Part shown: one piece after another, positions 41,674 to 49,828 of the stretch | Layout of the letters: the number at the start of each line of letters is the position of its first letter | How positions within the stretch are numbered: the first letter of the stretch is position 1 | Source of the DNA: Acidimicrobiia bacterium | GTDB lineage: Bacteria; Actinomycetota; Acidimicrobiia; IMCC26256; PALSA-610 | NCBI GenBank assembly: GCA_017882905.1 | Contig: JADGOO010000037.1 | Span: 1-54,263 of the forward strand | Length of the DNA stretch: 54,263 nt | Direction of reading: 5' to 3' | Position numbers and translations under genes: made by a program | The notes under the pieces: model-generated | Databases searched by the model: none | Seen by the model: only the letters and a program-made list of their open reading frames with translations | Told to the model about the DNA's origin: nothing

Positions 41674-42113
41674 GCACGGTCACCGCACCCGCCGCGACCG
41701 GCGCAGGGACGGCGGCGCGGGCCGTACCCCCCGTCGCGGAGCTCGCAACCGCGTCGCTCGCGCTGATCGTCGTGGGCGGCGTCGTGATGGCGGCGTACGT
41801 TCCGCGCAAGCCGCCACTCGCGCTGCCGTCGGTGTTGCTCGCCCTCGGCGCCTTGCTCACGTTGACCGGCGTGGTGCTGCTCGCCCGGCTGCGCGACTTC
41901 GCGTTCGAAAAGTTCTTCCTCGTGGCGAAGTGGGCGCTGCTCGCCTACGTGATCTCTGCGGGCATGATCGAGTTCGCGTTCGTGAAGAACCACACGCGCG
42001 GCGGCCCCTTGGTCGTGGTCACGCTGATGCTCGTGACGTTCGCCGTCGACATCCCGATCATCATCGCCTTCACCGTCGCACGCTTCGCGCGAGGCAACGC
42101 AACCTCGGGATGA
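41670..42113 (+). CDS. Four-helix membrane protein coupled to its neighbour
   Basis: This 147-aa protein has four predicted membrane helices (ATASLALIVVGGVVMAAYV; LALPSVLLALGALLTLTGVVLLA; FLVAKWALLAYVISAGMIEFAF; LVVVTLMLVTFAVDIPIIIAF). No family is recognised. Its start codon overlaps the stop of the preceding membrane protein gene, so the two probably form a complex. It converges with the FAD oxidoreductase gene 16 nt away. Confidence 0.7.
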   Translation: MSTVTAPAATGAGTAARAVPPVAELATASLALIVVGGVVMAAYVPRKPPLALPSVLLALGALLTLTGVVLLARLRDFAFEKFFLVAKWALLAYVISAGMIEFAFVKNHTRGGPLVVVTLMLVTFAVDIPIIIAFTVARFARGNATSG

Positions 42114-42129
42114 CGCGAGCGCGGCGCCG

Positions 42130-44598
42130 CTACGACTTGATGCGCTCCATCTTCGGGTCGTAGAGCGGGCTCAGCGACACCGTGGCCGGCACGAGACGGC
42201 CCGCGACGTCGACCATCCAGTCGCCGCTGTCGACGTACGCCCGGTCGATCGGCTCGTCGGCTTCCACCATCGCGAGGCCGACGGCACCGCCGAGTGTGAA
42301 GCCGTACGACGCAGCCCGCACGTAACCGACGGCGCGACCGTTGCGGTGCACCACTTCGGCATGGAAGAGCAACGGATCGGGGTCGCGGAGCAGCACCTGC
42401 ACCATGCGCTTCATCAGCGGTCCTTGCGCCTTGCGGGCAAGCACCGCGTCGCGGCCGATGAAGCCACCGGCCTTGTCGAGCGCGACGGCGAAGCCGAGGC
42501 CGGCCTCGAGCACGGAGTCGGTGTTGTCGATGTCGTGGCCGTAGTCGCGATACGCCTTCTCCATGCGCAGGCTCGCGAGTGCCTTGAGCCCCGCATGGCG
42601 CAGCCCGACGGCATCGCCGGCCGCGACGAGGCGTTCGTACACGTGCACGGCTTGCTCGGTCGGCACGTAGAGCTCGTAGCCGAGCTCGCCGAGATACGTG
42701 ATCCGAATGCAGAGGACACGCGCGAATCCGATGTCGATCTCGTGCGCGTCGCGGTACGCGAACGATTCGTTCGACAGGTCGGCCGACGACACCGCCGACA
42801 TCAGCGCGCGCGAACGCGGTCCCTGTACGTTGATCTGCGCGTAGGCACCCGTAAGATCGCTCACGTGCACGCCGGCCGCGCCGGTCGCCTCACCCACGTG
42901 ACGGCGCAACCACGTGAGCACATGGCGGTGCGCGGTGTCGGAAGCCACGACCCAGAAGCGGTCGCGGTCGAGCTTCGTGACCGTGAGGTCGGCCTCGATC
43001 GTGCCTCGGTCGTTGAGCCACTGCGTGTAGGTGATGCGACCGGCATCGCCGTCGACGTCGTTCGCCGAGACCTGCTGCAGGAGCTTGCCCGCGTCGGCTC
43101 CTTCCACGAGCAGCTTCGTCATGAACGACATGTCCATGAGGATCACGCCCTCGCGCGCCGCACGGTGCTCGGCCTCCCAAGTGCCGAACCACGTGGGCCG
43201 TCCCCACGACAGCGCGCCAGGGTCGGGCGTGGTGCCGGCGGGCGCATACCAGTCGGCGCCTTCCCACCCGCTCACGTCGCGGAAGTGGGCGCCGTGCGCG
43301 GCGAGGCGATCGTGCAGCGGCGAACGCTTGGCGCCGCGCGCGGTGGTCATGGCGCGGAACGGGTAGTGGCACTGGTACACCATGCCGAGCGATTCGACGG
43401 TGCGCGTGCGCCGGTACTCCGGCGTCGCCTGGTAGGTGTGCAGCCGGTCGATGTTGAAGCCGGTCACATCGACATCGGGTTGCCCGTCGACGATCCAATG
43501 CGCGAGCACGCGACCGATGCCACCGCCGGTGAGGATGCCGATCGAGTTGAGCCCTGCAGCCACGAAGTAGTTGCGCAGCTCGGGCGCCTCGCCGACCACC
43601 GGTTGCAGATCGGCGGTGAAGCTCTCGGGCCCGCAGAAGAACGTGCGCACGCCCACCTCGGCCGTGATGGGCACCCGGCCCATGGCGCGCTCCACGTAGG
43701 GCGCCATGCGATCCCAATCGGGTTCGATCGAACCGAACGAGAAGTCGTCGGGCACACCATCCACGTGCCATGGCGCGCACAACGGTTCGAAGAGACCGAT
43801 CATCAGCCCCCCGGTCTCTTCGCGGTAGTAGCCGTAGCTCGACGGATCTTCGATCACGGGCCACTCGCGATCGATGCCCGGGATCTGATCGGTGATCAGG
43901 TAGTAGTGCTCGGCGGCTTGCAACGGCACGTTCACGCCGCACGCAGCACCGAGCTGGCGGCCCCAGATCCCGGCGCAGTTCACGACGTACTCGCACTCGA
44001 TGTCGCCGGCGGTGGTGTGCACGCCGGTCACCGCCCCGGCGGAGCGCCGCACACCGGTCACCGCCACGCCCTCGACGATGGTGACGCCCTGCATGCGCGC
44101 GCCCCGAGCCAACGACATCGTCACGTCGGCCGGGTTGGCGCGGCCGTCGCCCGGTACGTAGAAGCCGGCGAGCAGGTCGTCGGTGCGCGCCATCGGGAAC
44201 AGGTCGGCGACCTCGCCCGGAGAGATCTCGTGCACGTCGACCCCGCAGAAGCGGTTGAAGGCCGCGACCCGCCGGTACTCCTCGAGCCGGTCGGCGTCGG
44301 CGGCGAGCTCGATGAAACCCACGGGCTTGAACCCGGTCGCGAGCCCGGTCTCGCGCTCGAGCCCGGCGTAGAGATCGCGCGTGTACCGGCGCATCGAGGT
44401 GGAGGTCTCCGACGTGGAACCGAAGGTGACCATCAGGCCGGCCGAGTGCCAGGTGGTGCCGGAGGTGAGCTGGTCACGCTCGAGGAGCACGACGTCGCGC
44501 CAGCCGGCGTGGGCGAGGTGGTAGGCGACCGAGCAGCCGATCACGCCGCCGCCGACCACCACGACGCGGGCGCGCGTGGGGAGCGACGATGACGACAT
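42130..44598 (-). CDS. FAD-dependent oxidoreductase with GcvT-like domains (dimethylglycine/sarcosine dehydrogenase type)
   Basis: The 822-aa protein has two halves. Residues about 10-430 form a DAO-type FAD domain (VVVVGGGVIGCSVAYHLAHAG; the histidine in GTTWHSAGLM is the covalent FAD site in dimethylglycine dehydrogenases; GGGIGRVLAHWIVDG near the end). Residues about 440-815 form aminomethyltransferase-like domains (GcvT; MDMSFMTKLLVEGADA, LGELGYELYVPTE, ALASLRMEKAYRDYG), which transfer the released one-carbon unit to tetrahydrofolate. The likely substrate is an N-methylated glycine derivative. A TAGGCT box 6 nt before the ATG supports the start. Confidence 0.88.
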   Translation of the reverse strand: MSSSSLPTRARVVVVGGGVIGCSVAYHLAHAGWRDVVLLERDQLTSGTTWHSAGLMVTFGSTSETSTSMRRYTRDLYAGLERETGLATGFKPVGFIELAADADRLEEYRRVAAFNRFCGVDVHEISPGEVADLFPMARTDDLLAGFYVPGDGRANPADVTMSLARGARMQGVTIVEGVAVTGVRRSAGAVTGVHTTAGDIECEYVVNCAGIWGRQLGAACGVNVPLQAAEHYYLITDQIPGIDREWPVIEDPSSYGYYREETGGLMIGLFEPLCAPWHVDGVPDDFSFGSIEPDWDRMAPYVERAMGRVPITAEVGVRTFFCGPESFTADLQPVVGEAPELRNYFVAAGLNSIGILTGGGIGRVLAHWIVDGQPDVDVTGFNIDRLHTYQATPEYRRTRTVESLGMVYQCHYPFRAMTTARGAKRSPLHDRLAAHGAHFRDVSGWEGADWYAPAGTTPDPGALSWGRPTWFGTWEAEHRAAREGVILMDMSFMTKLLVEGADAGKLLQQVSANDVDGDAGRITYTQWLNDRGTIEADLTVTKLDRDRFWVVASDTAHRHVLTWLRRHVGEATGAAGVHVSDLTGAYAQINVQGPRSRALMSAVSSADLSNESFAYRDAHEIDIGFARVLCIRITYLGELGYELYVPTEQAVHVYERLVAAGDAVGLRHAGLKALASLRMEKAYRDYGHDIDNTDSVLEAGLGFAVALDKAGGFIGRDAVLARKAQGPLMKRMVQVLLRDPDPLLFHAEVVHRNGRAVGYVRAASYGFTLGGAVGLAMVEADEPIDRAYVDSGDWMVDVAGRLVPATVSLSPLYDPKMERIKS

Positions 44599-44604
44599 GG
44601 CCGG

Positions 44605-44610
44605 AGCCTA
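44605..44610 (-). promoter_or_regulatory. -10 box for the FAD oxidoreductase (leaderless)
   Basis: TAGGCT on the minus strand, 6 nt before the ATG at 44598. Confidence 0.5.
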
Positions 44611-44620
44611 AGAGCCCCGG

Positions 44621-45055
44621 TCAGGTGCAGTGCTCGGCAGCCCAGTCGTCGAGTGGCGCACGGGCCGCCTGCGCGTCGGCGAACTTGTGCTGCTCGACCG
44701 CCGAGCGCAGCACCTCGACGGGGCGGCGCAGGCTCGCCGGGCCGCTGCTCGCGATGGCGTCGAGGGTGTGGGTGTAGGCGGCCACCGCCACCCGGAGCGC
44801 CGCGTCGAAGCGCACGGGGTCGCTGAGCGGCACGTTCACGAGGGGTTGGGCCGCGAGCGGCAGTCGTCGGATCTGGGCGCACGTGGCGCGCGTCGCGGCG
44901 GCCGACACGGTGGCCGACACACCGGTGGCTCCGGAGCCGACGGTGCTGCCACTGCTGCTGCCGCTGCACGCGGCGCCGAGCAGCACGGCGGCGGCGATGG
45001 ACAGCCCGCCCACGACCCGTCGTGCGGCGCGGCGATCTCCTCGCCCCTCCAGCAC
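44621..45055 (-). CDS. Small secreted lipoprotein
   Basis: The 144-aa product has an arginine-rich N-terminus (RGDRRAARR), a hydrophobic helix and a lipobox GAAC followed by SGSSSG. The mature part has two cysteines (CAQIRR and the terminal EHC) and is helical, with no recognisable family. GTG 45055 was chosen because TACCGT lies 6 nt upstream, consistent with other genes here; the open frame extends into the tRNA-Glu region and is not coding there. Confidence 0.68.
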   Translation of the reverse strand: MLEGRGDRRAARRVVGGLSIAAAVLLGAACSGSSSGSTVGSGATGVSATVSAAATRATCAQIRRLPLAAQPLVNVPLSDPVRFDAALRVAVAAYTHTLDAIASSGPASLRRPVEVLRSAVEQHKFADAQAARAPLDDWAAEHCT

Positions 45056-45061
45056 ACCCAA

Positions 45062-45067
45062 ACGGTA
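45062..45067 (-). promoter_or_regulatory. -10 box for the small lipoprotein gene (leaderless)
   Basis: TACCGT on the minus strand, 6 nt before the GTG at 45055. Confidence 0.4.
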
Positions 45068-45109
45068 GCGCCGCACGTCGACCCAGACGGGTCCGGCGAC
45101 GCCCTTTGC

Positions 45110-45115
45110 TACGAT
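45110..45115 (+). promoter_or_regulatory. -10 box for the tRNA cluster
   Basis: TACGAT, about 24 nt before tRNA-Glu. No convincing -35 is seen. Confidence 0.35.
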
Positions 45116-45139
45116 GCGCGGGTCTTCTTCGGAGCACGA

Positions 45140-45215
45140 GCCCCCATCGTCTAGTGGCCTAGGACACCGCCCTTTCACGGCGGCAACGGGGATTCGAACT
45201 CCCCTGGGGGTGCCA
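45140..45215 (+). tRNA. tRNA-Glu (anticodon TTC)
   Basis: The acceptor 5' strand is GCCCCCA and the 3' strand TGGGGGT, then G and an encoded CCA. The anticodon loop contains CTTTCAC and the T arm GATTCGAAC. It is first of three tRNA genes within 235 nt. Confidence 0.95.
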
Positions 45216-45218
45216 CAA

Positions 45219-45293
45219 GGTCCTGTGGTGCAGTTTGGAGTGCACGCCGCCCTGTCAAGGCGGAGGCCGCGGGTTCAAATCCCGTCAGGACCG
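45219..45293 (+). tRNA. tRNA-Asp (anticodon GTC)
   Basis: Acceptor strands are GGTCCTG and CAGGACC with discriminator G; the anticodon loop is CTGTCAA and the T arm GGTTCAAATC. CCA is not encoded. It begins 3 nt after tRNA-Glu. Confidence 0.95.
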
Positions 45294-45297
45294 CTTC

Positions 45298-45373
45298 GGC
45301 CGGGTAGCTCAGTCGGCAGAGCGCGCGCCTGAAAAGCGCGAGGTCACCGGATCGACGCCGGTCCCGGCCACCA
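45298..45373 (+). tRNA. tRNA-Phe (anticodon GAA)
   Basis: Acceptor strands are GGCCGGG and CCCGGCC, discriminator A, encoded CCA. The anticodon loop is CTGAAAA. The T loop reads ATCGACG, slightly unusual. It begins 4 nt after tRNA-Asp, so the three are one transcript. Confidence 0.94.
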
Positions 45374-45522
45374 CGAACGCCCTGGTCCGGGGGGAGGCAG
45401 CACCGGCCTCACCCTCGACCTCGGCGCCGAGGCGCGCCCAGCTCGGCGCAGGCGCGGCGACAGCTTGATGAGGATCGAGGCGTGGCGACCCGGGGCGGAC
45501 CGGGCCGCACGCACACCTCGAT

Positions 45523-45735
45523 TCAGACGATCTGGCCCTCTTCGACCTGCGCCAGGAACTGGCGGACCTCGCTGGCCCGGAATCGGCGGTGACCGCCGAG
45601 GGTTCGGATCGCGGAGATCTTGCCGGCCCGCGCCCAGCGCGTCACCGTCTTGGGATTCACTCGGAACATCGCCGCGACCTCCGAGGGGGTCAACAGCGCG
45701 TCGTCTTCATTGGGCTGGTGTTCGGACCGGTTCAC
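45523..45735 (-). CDS. bldC: BldC-type MerR-like DNA-binding protein
   Basis: This 70-aa protein is almost entirely the MerR-like winged helix of BldC: LLTPSEVAAMFRVNPKTVTRWARAG with the recognition helix PKTVTRW, then the wing IRTLGGHRRFR and a short C-terminal helix. In Streptomyces BldC binds DNA cooperatively and times differentiation; in non-sporulating actinobacteria its role is less known. GTG 45735 was selected because it gives the expected family length; a weak GGGAGA precedes it. It is not in an operon. Confidence 0.9.
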   Translation of the reverse strand: MNRSEHQPNEDDALLTPSEVAAMFRVNPKTVTRWARAGKISAIRTLGGHRRFRASEVRQFLAQVEEGQIV

Positions 45736-45946
45736 TTGCTCATGTCTCCCGGTTGTCTCGTGCCAAGCACCGGGACTGGTGATGCCTGGCATTCGTGCCA
45801 CCCGTTCCCCTTCGTCCGATAGTAGCCCGAGGTGCGACGAAGGGGGCGGATAGGGACACTTCACCACGAGGCGGCATCAGCGCGCCACGGGGAAGCGCGT
45901 TTCTTGGCCGAAAACCGACGCAACGACGCGAACGACTCGACGTTCG

Positions 45947-45952
45947 TACACT
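45947..45952 (+). promoter_or_regulatory. -10 box for parA (leaderless)
   Basis: TACACT lies 6 nt before the ATG at 45959. No good -35 is visible. Confidence 0.4.
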
Positions 45953-45958
45953 GCAGGC

Positions 45959-46705
45959 ATGACGCGAGTCGTCGCGGTGGCCAACCAAAAAGGCGGCGTC
46001 GCCAAGACGACCACGACCCACACGCTCGGACTGGCGCTCGCCCGCGCCGGGCGACGGGTCCTGCTCGTCGACCTGGATCCGCAGGCGTGCTTGACGTTCT
46101 CGCTCGGGCTCGACCCCGACGCGATCTCGATGTCGTTGCACGACGTCATCACCGGCCGCAACAAGGCGGCCGAGGTGATCATCTCGCTCGAGACGCTCGA
46201 CGTGCTGCCCGCCACCATCGAGCTCGCCGGCGCCGAGCTCGCGCTCATGGCGCGCACCGGCCGCGAACACGCGCTCGCACGGGCGCTCGAACCGGTGCGC
46301 GACCGCTACGACTTCGTGCTGATCGACTGCGCGCCGTCGCTCGGCGTGCTCACCGTGAACGGGCTCACGGCGGCCGACGAGGTGCTCATCCCGTTGCAGT
46401 GCGAGGCACTGTCGCACCGCGGGGTCGTGCAGCTGCTCGACACGATCAACGACGTGCGCCAGTTCACGAACCCGAACCTGCGCGTGCTGGGCGTGATCGC
46501 CACGATGTTCGACGGCCGCACCCGCCACGCTCGCGAGGTGCTCGACGACGTGCGCGAACGATTCGGGCTACCGGTGCTCGATCCGCCGGTGCCCAAGTCG
46601 GTGCGCTTCGCCGAGGCGCCGTCGCACGGGCGCAGCATCCTCGAGCACGCACCGGGCTCACCGGGCGCGCTCGCCTACGAAGCCCTCGCCGCCCAGCTGC
46701 TCTAG
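45959..46705 (+). CDS. ParA-family ATPase (orphan)
   Basis: This 248-aa protein is a ParA/Soj-type partitioning ATPase. It has the deviant Walker A with signature lysine (NQKGGVAKTTTTHTLG, residues about 9-24), Walker A' region LLVDLDPQACLTFSLG and Walker B FVLIDCAPSLGVLT. The switch and C-terminal blocks (LIPLQCEALSHRGVVQLLDTI, PKSVRFAEAPSHGRSILEH) are those of chromosomal ParA. No parB or centromere-like array is seen beside it, so its cargo is unknown. It lacks the N-terminal extension of plasmid ParAs. Confidence 0.88.
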   Translation: MTRVVAVANQKGGVAKTTTTHTLGLALARAGRRVLLVDLDPQACLTFSLGLDPDAISMSLHDVITGRNKAAEVIISLETLDVLPATIELAGAELALMARTGREHALARALEPVRDRYDFVLIDCAPSLGVLTVNGLTAADEVLIPLQCEALSHRGVVQLLDTINDVRQFTNPNLRVLGVIATMFDGRTRHAREVLDDVRERFGLPVLDPPVPKSVRFAEAPSHGRSILEHAPGSPGALAYEALAAQLL

Positions 46706-46706
46706 A

Positions 46707-47762
46707 TCAGGTCGTGATGTGGGTGGCGCCGTGGCCGGCGGTGATCTCGCCCACGACCCAGGCGTCGTGACCGTGGGCGCGCAGCTCATCCACGGTGTGC
46801 AGCTCCTCGCCGCGCGGCACGACCACCAACATGCCGAGTCCCATGTTGAACACGTGGAGCATCTCGTCGTCGGCGACACCGCCGTCGCGCTGGATCTCCT
46901 CGAAGATGCGCGGCTCTTCCCACCGCCCGCGCGTCACGACCGCGTCGCAGTCGTCGGGGAGCACACGCGCCAGGTTGTCGGGGATGCCACCCCCCGTCAC
47001 GTGCGCGAACGCGTGCACGTCGACGCGCCGACCCAGGGCGAGCATCGCCTTCGCGTAGATCACGCTCGGCCGCAACAGCTCCTCGCCGAGCGTGTGGTGA
47101 GCGCCGGGCCATGCGGCGTCGTCGAGCTTGCGATGGGCCCGCTGGAGCAGCGCGCGGCGGGCCAACGAATAGCCGTTGCAGCGCAATCCCGGGCTCGCGA
47201 TACCTACGACACGATCGCCCGCGCGCACGCGGCGGGGTAGCAACGCGTCGCGCTCCACGACGCCCACACAGAAGCCCACGAGATCGAACTCGCCGGGCTC
47301 GAGCAGGCCGGGGTGCTCCGACATCTCGCCGCCGAGGAGCGCGCAACCCGCTTGACGGCAGCCGTCGGCGGCGCCCGAGACGATCGCCTCGACCTCCTCG
47401 GGAACGAGCTTGCCGATCGATAGGTAGTCGAGGAAGAACAGCGGCTCGGCGCCCTGCACGGCCACGTCGTCGGCCGACATCGCCACGAGGTCGATCCCGA
47501 TGGTGTCGAGCCGGCCGGTGAGCTGCGCGATCTTCGACTTCGTGCCGACACCGTCGGTCGACGACACGAGGAGCGGTTCGCGGAAGCGCTTCCAGTCGAG
47601 TGCGAACAGGCCCCCGAAACCACCGATGTCGCCGACGACCTCGGGCCGGAACGTGGTGCGCACGTGGTGCTTGATGAGCTCGACGGCCTTCTCGCCCGCG
47701 GCGATGTCGACCCCCGCCGCCGAGTACGTCAGCCCCGGCTCCTCGGTGGCGTCGCGGCTCAT
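46707..47762 (-). CDS. purM: Phosphoribosylformylglycinamidine cyclo-ligase PurM
   Basis: PurM (AIR synthetase) closes the imidazole ring using ATP. The 351-aa protein has YSAAGVDIAAGEKAVELIK, the substrate loop GGFGGLFAL, VSSTDGVGTKSKIA, DLVAMSADDVAVQGAEPLFFLDY, GGEMSEHPG and HVTGGGIPDNLARVLP, all diagnostic. The ATG at 47762 overlaps the purF stop by 4 nt (47759-47762), so purF-purM are coupled. It ends 1 nt after the convergent parA stop. Confidence 0.96.
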   Translation of the reverse strand: MSRDATEEPGLTYSAAGVDIAAGEKAVELIKHHVRTTFRPEVVGDIGGFGGLFALDWKRFREPLLVSSTDGVGTKSKIAQLTGRLDTIGIDLVAMSADDVAVQGAEPLFFLDYLSIGKLVPEEVEAIVSGAADGCRQAGCALLGGEMSEHPGLLEPGEFDLVGFCVGVVERDALLPRRVRAGDRVVGIASPGLRCNGYSLARRALLQRAHRKLDDAAWPGAHHTLGEELLRPSVIYAKAMLALGRRVDVHAFAHVTGGGIPDNLARVLPDDCDAVVTRGRWEEPRIFEEIQRDGGVADDEMLHVFNMGLGMLVVVPRGEELHTVDELRAHGHDAWVVGEITAGHGATHITT

Positions 47763-49216
47763 CCGATGCGCAAATCGATCTCGGCGTCGGACTCGAGCAC
47801 GAACTTCGTGTCGACGTCCGGGACCGCGACCGGGTAGTCGCCCGAGAAGCACGCGGTGCAGAACGCCTCACTCGGCGCGCCCGTGGCCGTGAGGAGCCGA
47901 TCGAGATCGAGGTACGCGAGCGAGTCGACACCGAGGTAATCAGAGATCTCACCGACCGACATGTCGGCCGCGAGGAGATCCGAGCGCTTGCCCGTGTCGA
48001 GCCCGTAGAAGCAGGGCCAACGGTACGGCGGCGACGACACGCGGAAATGCACCTCGGTCGCGCCCGACGCGCGCAGCATCGCGATGATCTGGCGCGTGGT
48101 GGTACCGCGCACGATCGAGTCTTCGACCACTACGAGACGCTTGCCGCGGATGTTCGACGGCAACGGGTTCAACTTGATGCGCACGTTGTTGCCGCGCGTC
48201 TTCTGATCGGGGTTGATGAACGTGCGGCCCACATAGCGGTTCTTCACGAACCCGTCGCCGTACGGGATGCCGCTCTCGAGTGCGAAGCCTTGCGCGGCCG
48301 GAACCCCCGACTCCGGGACGGGCATCACCATGTCGGCGTCGACGGGCGCCTGGCGGGCAAGCTCCTCGCCCATGCGCTGGCGCGCCGAGTGCACGCTCTG
48401 CCCGTAGAGGTTCGTGTCGGGGCGCGCGATGTAGACGAACTCGAACACGCACAGCTTCGGCGTGGGCTCCGCGTAGCGGATCGAGCGCAAGCCGCTCGCG
48501 TCGATCGCGATCAGCTCGCCCGGCTCGACCTCGCGCAAGAAGTGCGCGCCCACGATGTCGAGTGCGGCCGACTCGCTCGCGAGCACCCAACCGCCGTCGA
48601 CGCGCCCGAGCACGAGCGGGCGGATTCCATGCGGGTCGCGAACACCGAACACGTGGGCTTCGTCCATGAGGACGAGCGAGAACGCGCCTTCGAGCCGCGG
48701 CAGCACTTTCAGGAGCGCCTGTTCGAGGTCGCGCCCGTCGCTGCGCAGCGCGTCGTCGTACTCGCGCGCGAGCAGCTCGCCGATGAGCTCGGAGTCGGTG
48801 GTGGAGTCGAGGGTTGCGTCGTTCGGGTCGAAGATGCCGGGCAGCTGGCCGAGCTCGTCGCTCAGCTGGGCGGTGTTCGTGAGGTTGCCGTTGTGCGCGA
48901 TGGCGAAGCCGGCGTCACCGACCGGGCGGTACACCGGCTGCGCGTTGCGCCAGTTGCTCGACCCGGTGGTGGAGTAGCGCACGTGGCCGATCGCGAGGTG
49001 GCCGTCGAGGGGTGCGAGGCGGCGCTCGTCGAACACCTGGGTGACGAGGCCCATGTCCTTGACCACGGTGGTGGTGACACCCTCGCTGCACGCGATGCCG
49101 GCCGACTCCTGGCCGCGGTGCTGCAGCGCGTAGAGACCGAGATAGGTGAGCTGGGCCACCTCGTTGCCGGGCTGGTAGATCCCGAAGACCCCACAGGCGT
49201 CGCGCGCGTCTGCCAT
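47759..49216 (-). CDS. purF: Amidophosphoribosyltransferase PurF
   Basis: PurF makes phosphoribosylamine from PRPP and glutamine, the first committed step of purine synthesis. The 485-aa product starts MADARDA-C8-GVFG: the seven-residue propeptide is removed to expose the catalytic cysteine. The glutaminase domain includes ALQHRGQESAGI; the phosphoribosyltransferase domain has the PRPP loop VVVEDSIVRGTTTRQ. Cysteines in LCVFEFVYIARP and FCTACFSGDYP fit the FeS-cluster type, as in Bacillus subtilis. The start at 49216 is supported by GATACT 9 nt upstream. It is divergent from cysC. Confidence 0.96.
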   Translation of the reverse strand: MADARDACGVFGIYQPGNEVAQLTYLGLYALQHRGQESAGIACSEGVTTTVVKDMGLVTQVFDERRLAPLDGHLAIGHVRYSTTGSSNWRNAQPVYRPVGDAGFAIAHNGNLTNTAQLSDELGQLPGIFDPNDATLDSTTDSELIGELLAREYDDALRSDGRDLEQALLKVLPRLEGAFSLVLMDEAHVFGVRDPHGIRPLVLGRVDGGWVLASESAALDIVGAHFLREVEPGELIAIDASGLRSIRYAEPTPKLCVFEFVYIARPDTNLYGQSVHSARQRMGEELARQAPVDADMVMPVPESGVPAAQGFALESGIPYGDGFVKNRYVGRTFINPDQKTRGNNVRIKLNPLPSNIRGKRLVVVEDSIVRGTTTRQIIAMLRASGATEVHFRVSSPPYRWPCFYGLDTGKRSDLLAADMSVGEISDYLGVDSLAYLDLDRLLTATGAPSEAFCTACFSGDYPVAVPDVDTKFVLESDAEIDLRIG

Positions 49217-49261
49217 CCGGCTATCAGTATCGCAGACTCCGGGCGCCGCTCCGACACCGCG

Positions 49262-49267
49262 TAGCCT
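49262..49267 (+). promoter_or_regulatory. -10 box for cysC
   Basis: TAGCCT lies 9 nt before the ATG at 49277; the leader would be 0-3 nt. The divergent purF -10 (GATACT, minus strand, 49231-49226) lies 31 nt away. Confidence 0.4.
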
Positions 49268-49276
49268 CACGGCTCG

Positions 49277-49813
<537 letters not shown>

Positions 49814-49828
49814 GCTGGCCCACGCCGC

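Noticed and set aside
42346-44592. 748-aa plus-strand open frame
   Set aside because: It is antisense to the FAD/GcvT oxidoreductase, which shows clear family motifs along its full length.
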